Below the pieces are notes generated by a model that worked only from the letters and a program-made list of their open reading frames with translations, did no database searches and was not told the DNA's origin. A stretch of 64,000 nt of DNA. Origin: Kitasatospora sp. NBC_00458. GTDB lineage: Bacteria > Actinomycetota > Actinomycetes > Streptomycetales > Streptomycetaceae. The translations under genes and the position numbers were made by a program. Below, one piece after another: positions 62,656-64,000 of this stretch (the stretch's first letter is position 1; each line of letters starts with the position of its first letter). The DNA lies in NCBI RefSeq assembly GCF_036013975.1, contig NZ_CP107904.1:4985001-5049000 (forward strand), read 5' to 3'.

Positions 62656-63453
62656 TCAGATGGCCTCCTGCGCCTCCGCCGCCGCGTGCGGGGGTGCGGG
62701 GGTGCCCAGTGCGTCGCGGCGCGCGGGCATCCGCAGCCGCACCATCCGCCGCCAGCCGTAGAGCAGGTCGTACAGGTAGAGCGCGTGCACGCCCGCGGTG
62801 ACGACGGCCAGCTGCCAGCGCGGCCACCGCAGGATCCGCGCCATCCTGGACGTCACCGCCAGTCCGACGTCCCGGTGGGTGCGGATCTCGCCGCGGGCGC
62901 TGGTCTCCAGGACGTGCCGGACGTACGGGCCGTGGCCCTCGGCGACCAGCCGGAGCAGCTCCTCGTGGCAGTAGGCGAGGTGGTTGTCCTCGTCGGCCGA
63001 GATCATCCGCATCGCCCGGCCGACGTCGGGGTTGTCCCCGTAGACCTTGACCAGTTGGCGCATCTGCTCGGCCGCGCGCTGCTCGGTGACCCGGCTGTGC
63101 GCCAGGTAGGTGATGATCTCGCGTTCGGTCAGCGGGACCTCGCCGGTGAGCCGCTCGTGGGCGAGGCCGACGCCCTGGCGCTCCAGCAGCATGCAGTAGT
63201 CGGCCTCGGCGGGGACGTCGATCCTCGGCAGGCCGCGCTTGTTCAGCAGCTGGGTGAAGATCCGGCCGTGCTTGCGCTCGTCGGCGCCGTGCCGGGCGAT
63301 CTTCGGGGCGAGCACCGGGTCGAGGGTGAGCTCGGTGATCCGCTCGTTCTCCCAGCCGCCCTGGTCCTCGCCGCCGGCTGCGATGCTGCAGAACAGCTGA
63401 TAGGCCTCGTCGTTCCGGTAGATCTCGTCGAAGAGTGATCGGGTGCTGAGCAT
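62656..63453 (-). CDS. Ferritin-like di-iron domain protein
   Basis: A 265-residue protein with a ferritin-like four-helix bundle. The helices contain E and E-x2-H metal-binding patterns: ENERITELTLDPVLAPKIARHGADERKH (about 40-65) and, later, MISADEDNHLAYCHEELL (about 145-160). A membrane-near C-terminal part (WPRWQLAVVTAGVHALYLYDL) may anchor it. It could be an oxygenase or a rubrerythrin-like protein; the substrate is unknown. ATG at 63453 has GGAGGCCCC upstream. Many Streptomyces carry a similar orphan gene after folE. Confidence 0.85.
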   Translation of the reverse strand: MLSTRSLFDEIYRNDEAYQLFCSIAAGGEDQGGWENERITELTLDPVLAPKIARHGADERKHGRIFTQLLNKRGLPRIDVPAEADYCMLLERQGVGLAHERLTGEVPLTEREIITYLAHSRVTEQRAAEQMRQLVKVYGDNPDVGRAMRMISADEDNHLAYCHEELLRLVAEGHGPYVRHVLETSARGEIRTHRDVGLAVTSRMARILRWPRWQLAVVTAGVHALYLYDLLYGWRRMVRLRMPARRDALGTPAPPHAAAEAQEAI

Positions 63454-63616
63454 GGGGCCTCCTGCCCGGATCCGGGACGGTGCCGGCCGTTGCGGCCGGG
63501 CGGTCCCGATGCGTTCCCCCGGCTCGCCGGCCGGTCCGCCCGACCGGCCGGTAATCACCCGGCTGACCCAGTGGACGTGACCCCCGGGGCGCGCCCCGGG
63601 CGGTCCGCGGGACGCC

Positions 63617-64000
63617 TCAGCCGAGGTGGTGGCCCATCCACTCCAGCGAGGCGGGCAGCTCGCGCACCCAGCTCTCGAAGTTGTGGCCGCCGTCGTCCAG
63701 GTAGAGCGACTCGACGGTGAACTGCGGATTGGCGGCCGAGACCTGCTGGGCGAGGTCGACGAACTGGACGGTCCGCGGGTAGTCGGCCTCCTTGCGGGTG
63801 GAGACCACCAGCATCGACAGGGCCGGGACGAGCAGGTTCTGCAGCCGCCAGGTGAGGTCGCTCTGGTCGGCCAGGGCCTTGTCGCCCCCGAACAGGCTGG
63901 CCCCGGTGAACTGGTCCTCGACCACCTTGAAGTCGCCGTGCAGGCCGCCGGCGACGCCGTAGACGTTCGGGAACCGCATCGCCAGCCGGAACGCGCAGCT
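63617..64000 (-). CDS. Alpha/beta-hydrolase, esterase type (partial)
   Basis: Only the C-terminal part of a minus-strand gene lies in the window; its start is beyond 64000. The visible sequence SCAFRLAMRFPNVYGVAGGL is the segment after a nucleophile elbow (the G-x-S-x-G itself is cut off). DQSDLTWRLQNLLVPALSML and SLYLDDGGHNFESWVRELP contain the acid and the catalytic His of an alpha/beta hydrolase of the Fes/esterase D group. No substrate can be assigned. Confidence 0.82.
   Translation of the reverse strand, partial: SCAFRLAMRFPNVYGVAGGLHGDFKVVEDQFTGASLFGGDKALADQSDLTWRLQNLLVPALSMLVVSTRKEADYPRTVQFVDLAQQVSAANPQFTVESLYLDDGGHNFESWVRELPASLEWMGHHLG

Overview
The window is high-GC actinobacterial DNA of the family Streptomycetaceae (Streptomyces or Kitasatospora type). 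This rests on base composition, frequent GTG starts, ATGA/GTGA stop-start overlaps, and recognisable Streptomyces-type genes: mycothiol synthase, GlnR, RsiG, a cmd-type membrane cluster, Nur-like Fur, and FtsH next to folE. Gene order recalled from S. coelicolor suggests two conserved chromosomal blocks (roughly the SCO4120-4180 region and the SCO3403-3409 region) joined by a haem-acquisition island; this comparison is from memory, not a search.

Layout. 1-2484: end of an rRNA operon (partial 23S, 5S, terminator). 2.5-14.4 kb: mycothiol synthase, then a phosphate/polyphosphate block (ppk, CHAD protein, Nudix hydrolase, pstSCAB, and divergent phoU-like/pit) with PhoP-box-like repeats before ppk and pstS. 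14.7-18.1 kb: CsoR-type metal sensor, two small proteins, a lipoprotein and a PAP2 phosphatase. 18.3-25.5 kb: a divergent bifunctional lytic transglycosylase/NlpC-P60 enzyme and a five-gene operon that together look like a stripped type IV secretion system (VirB1-, VirB2-, VirB8-, VirB6-like parts and a VirB4 split into two proteins) without relaxase or coupling protein. It matches the cmd cluster known for effects on differentiation. 25.7-33.2 kb: secreted 5'-nucleotidase, a PDZ-less HtrA protease with its two-component system, a LacI regulator and GlnR. 33.8-43.2 kb: MoaD-like protein, membrane and envelope proteins, a cysteine-rich leader peptide before thiosulfate sulfurtransferase and DUF1416, DUF3099, DsrE, nitrobindin, Nur-like regulator, YgfZ, Dtd, and the anti-sigma factor RsiG. 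43.3-54.1 kb: asparaginase, dodecin, and a haem regulon (hmuTUV, two HtaA-domain surface proteins, haem oxygenase) marked by two strong iron boxes. 54.3-64 kb: pyrophosphatase, D,D-carboxypeptidase, metalloprotease, tilS, hpt, ftsH, folE, a ferritin-like protein and a partial esterase.

How it works together. Phosphate is taken up by Pst and Pit and stored by Ppk. Haem is probably captured at the wall by the HtaA proteins, passed to HmuT, imported by HmuUV and opened by haem oxygenase, all under iron control. The cmd/T4SS-like apparatus, RsiG (cyclic di-GMP control of WhiG) and the wall hydrolases point to development of aerial hyphae and spores. Most long ORFs antisense to real genes are GC-rich shadows and were left out.
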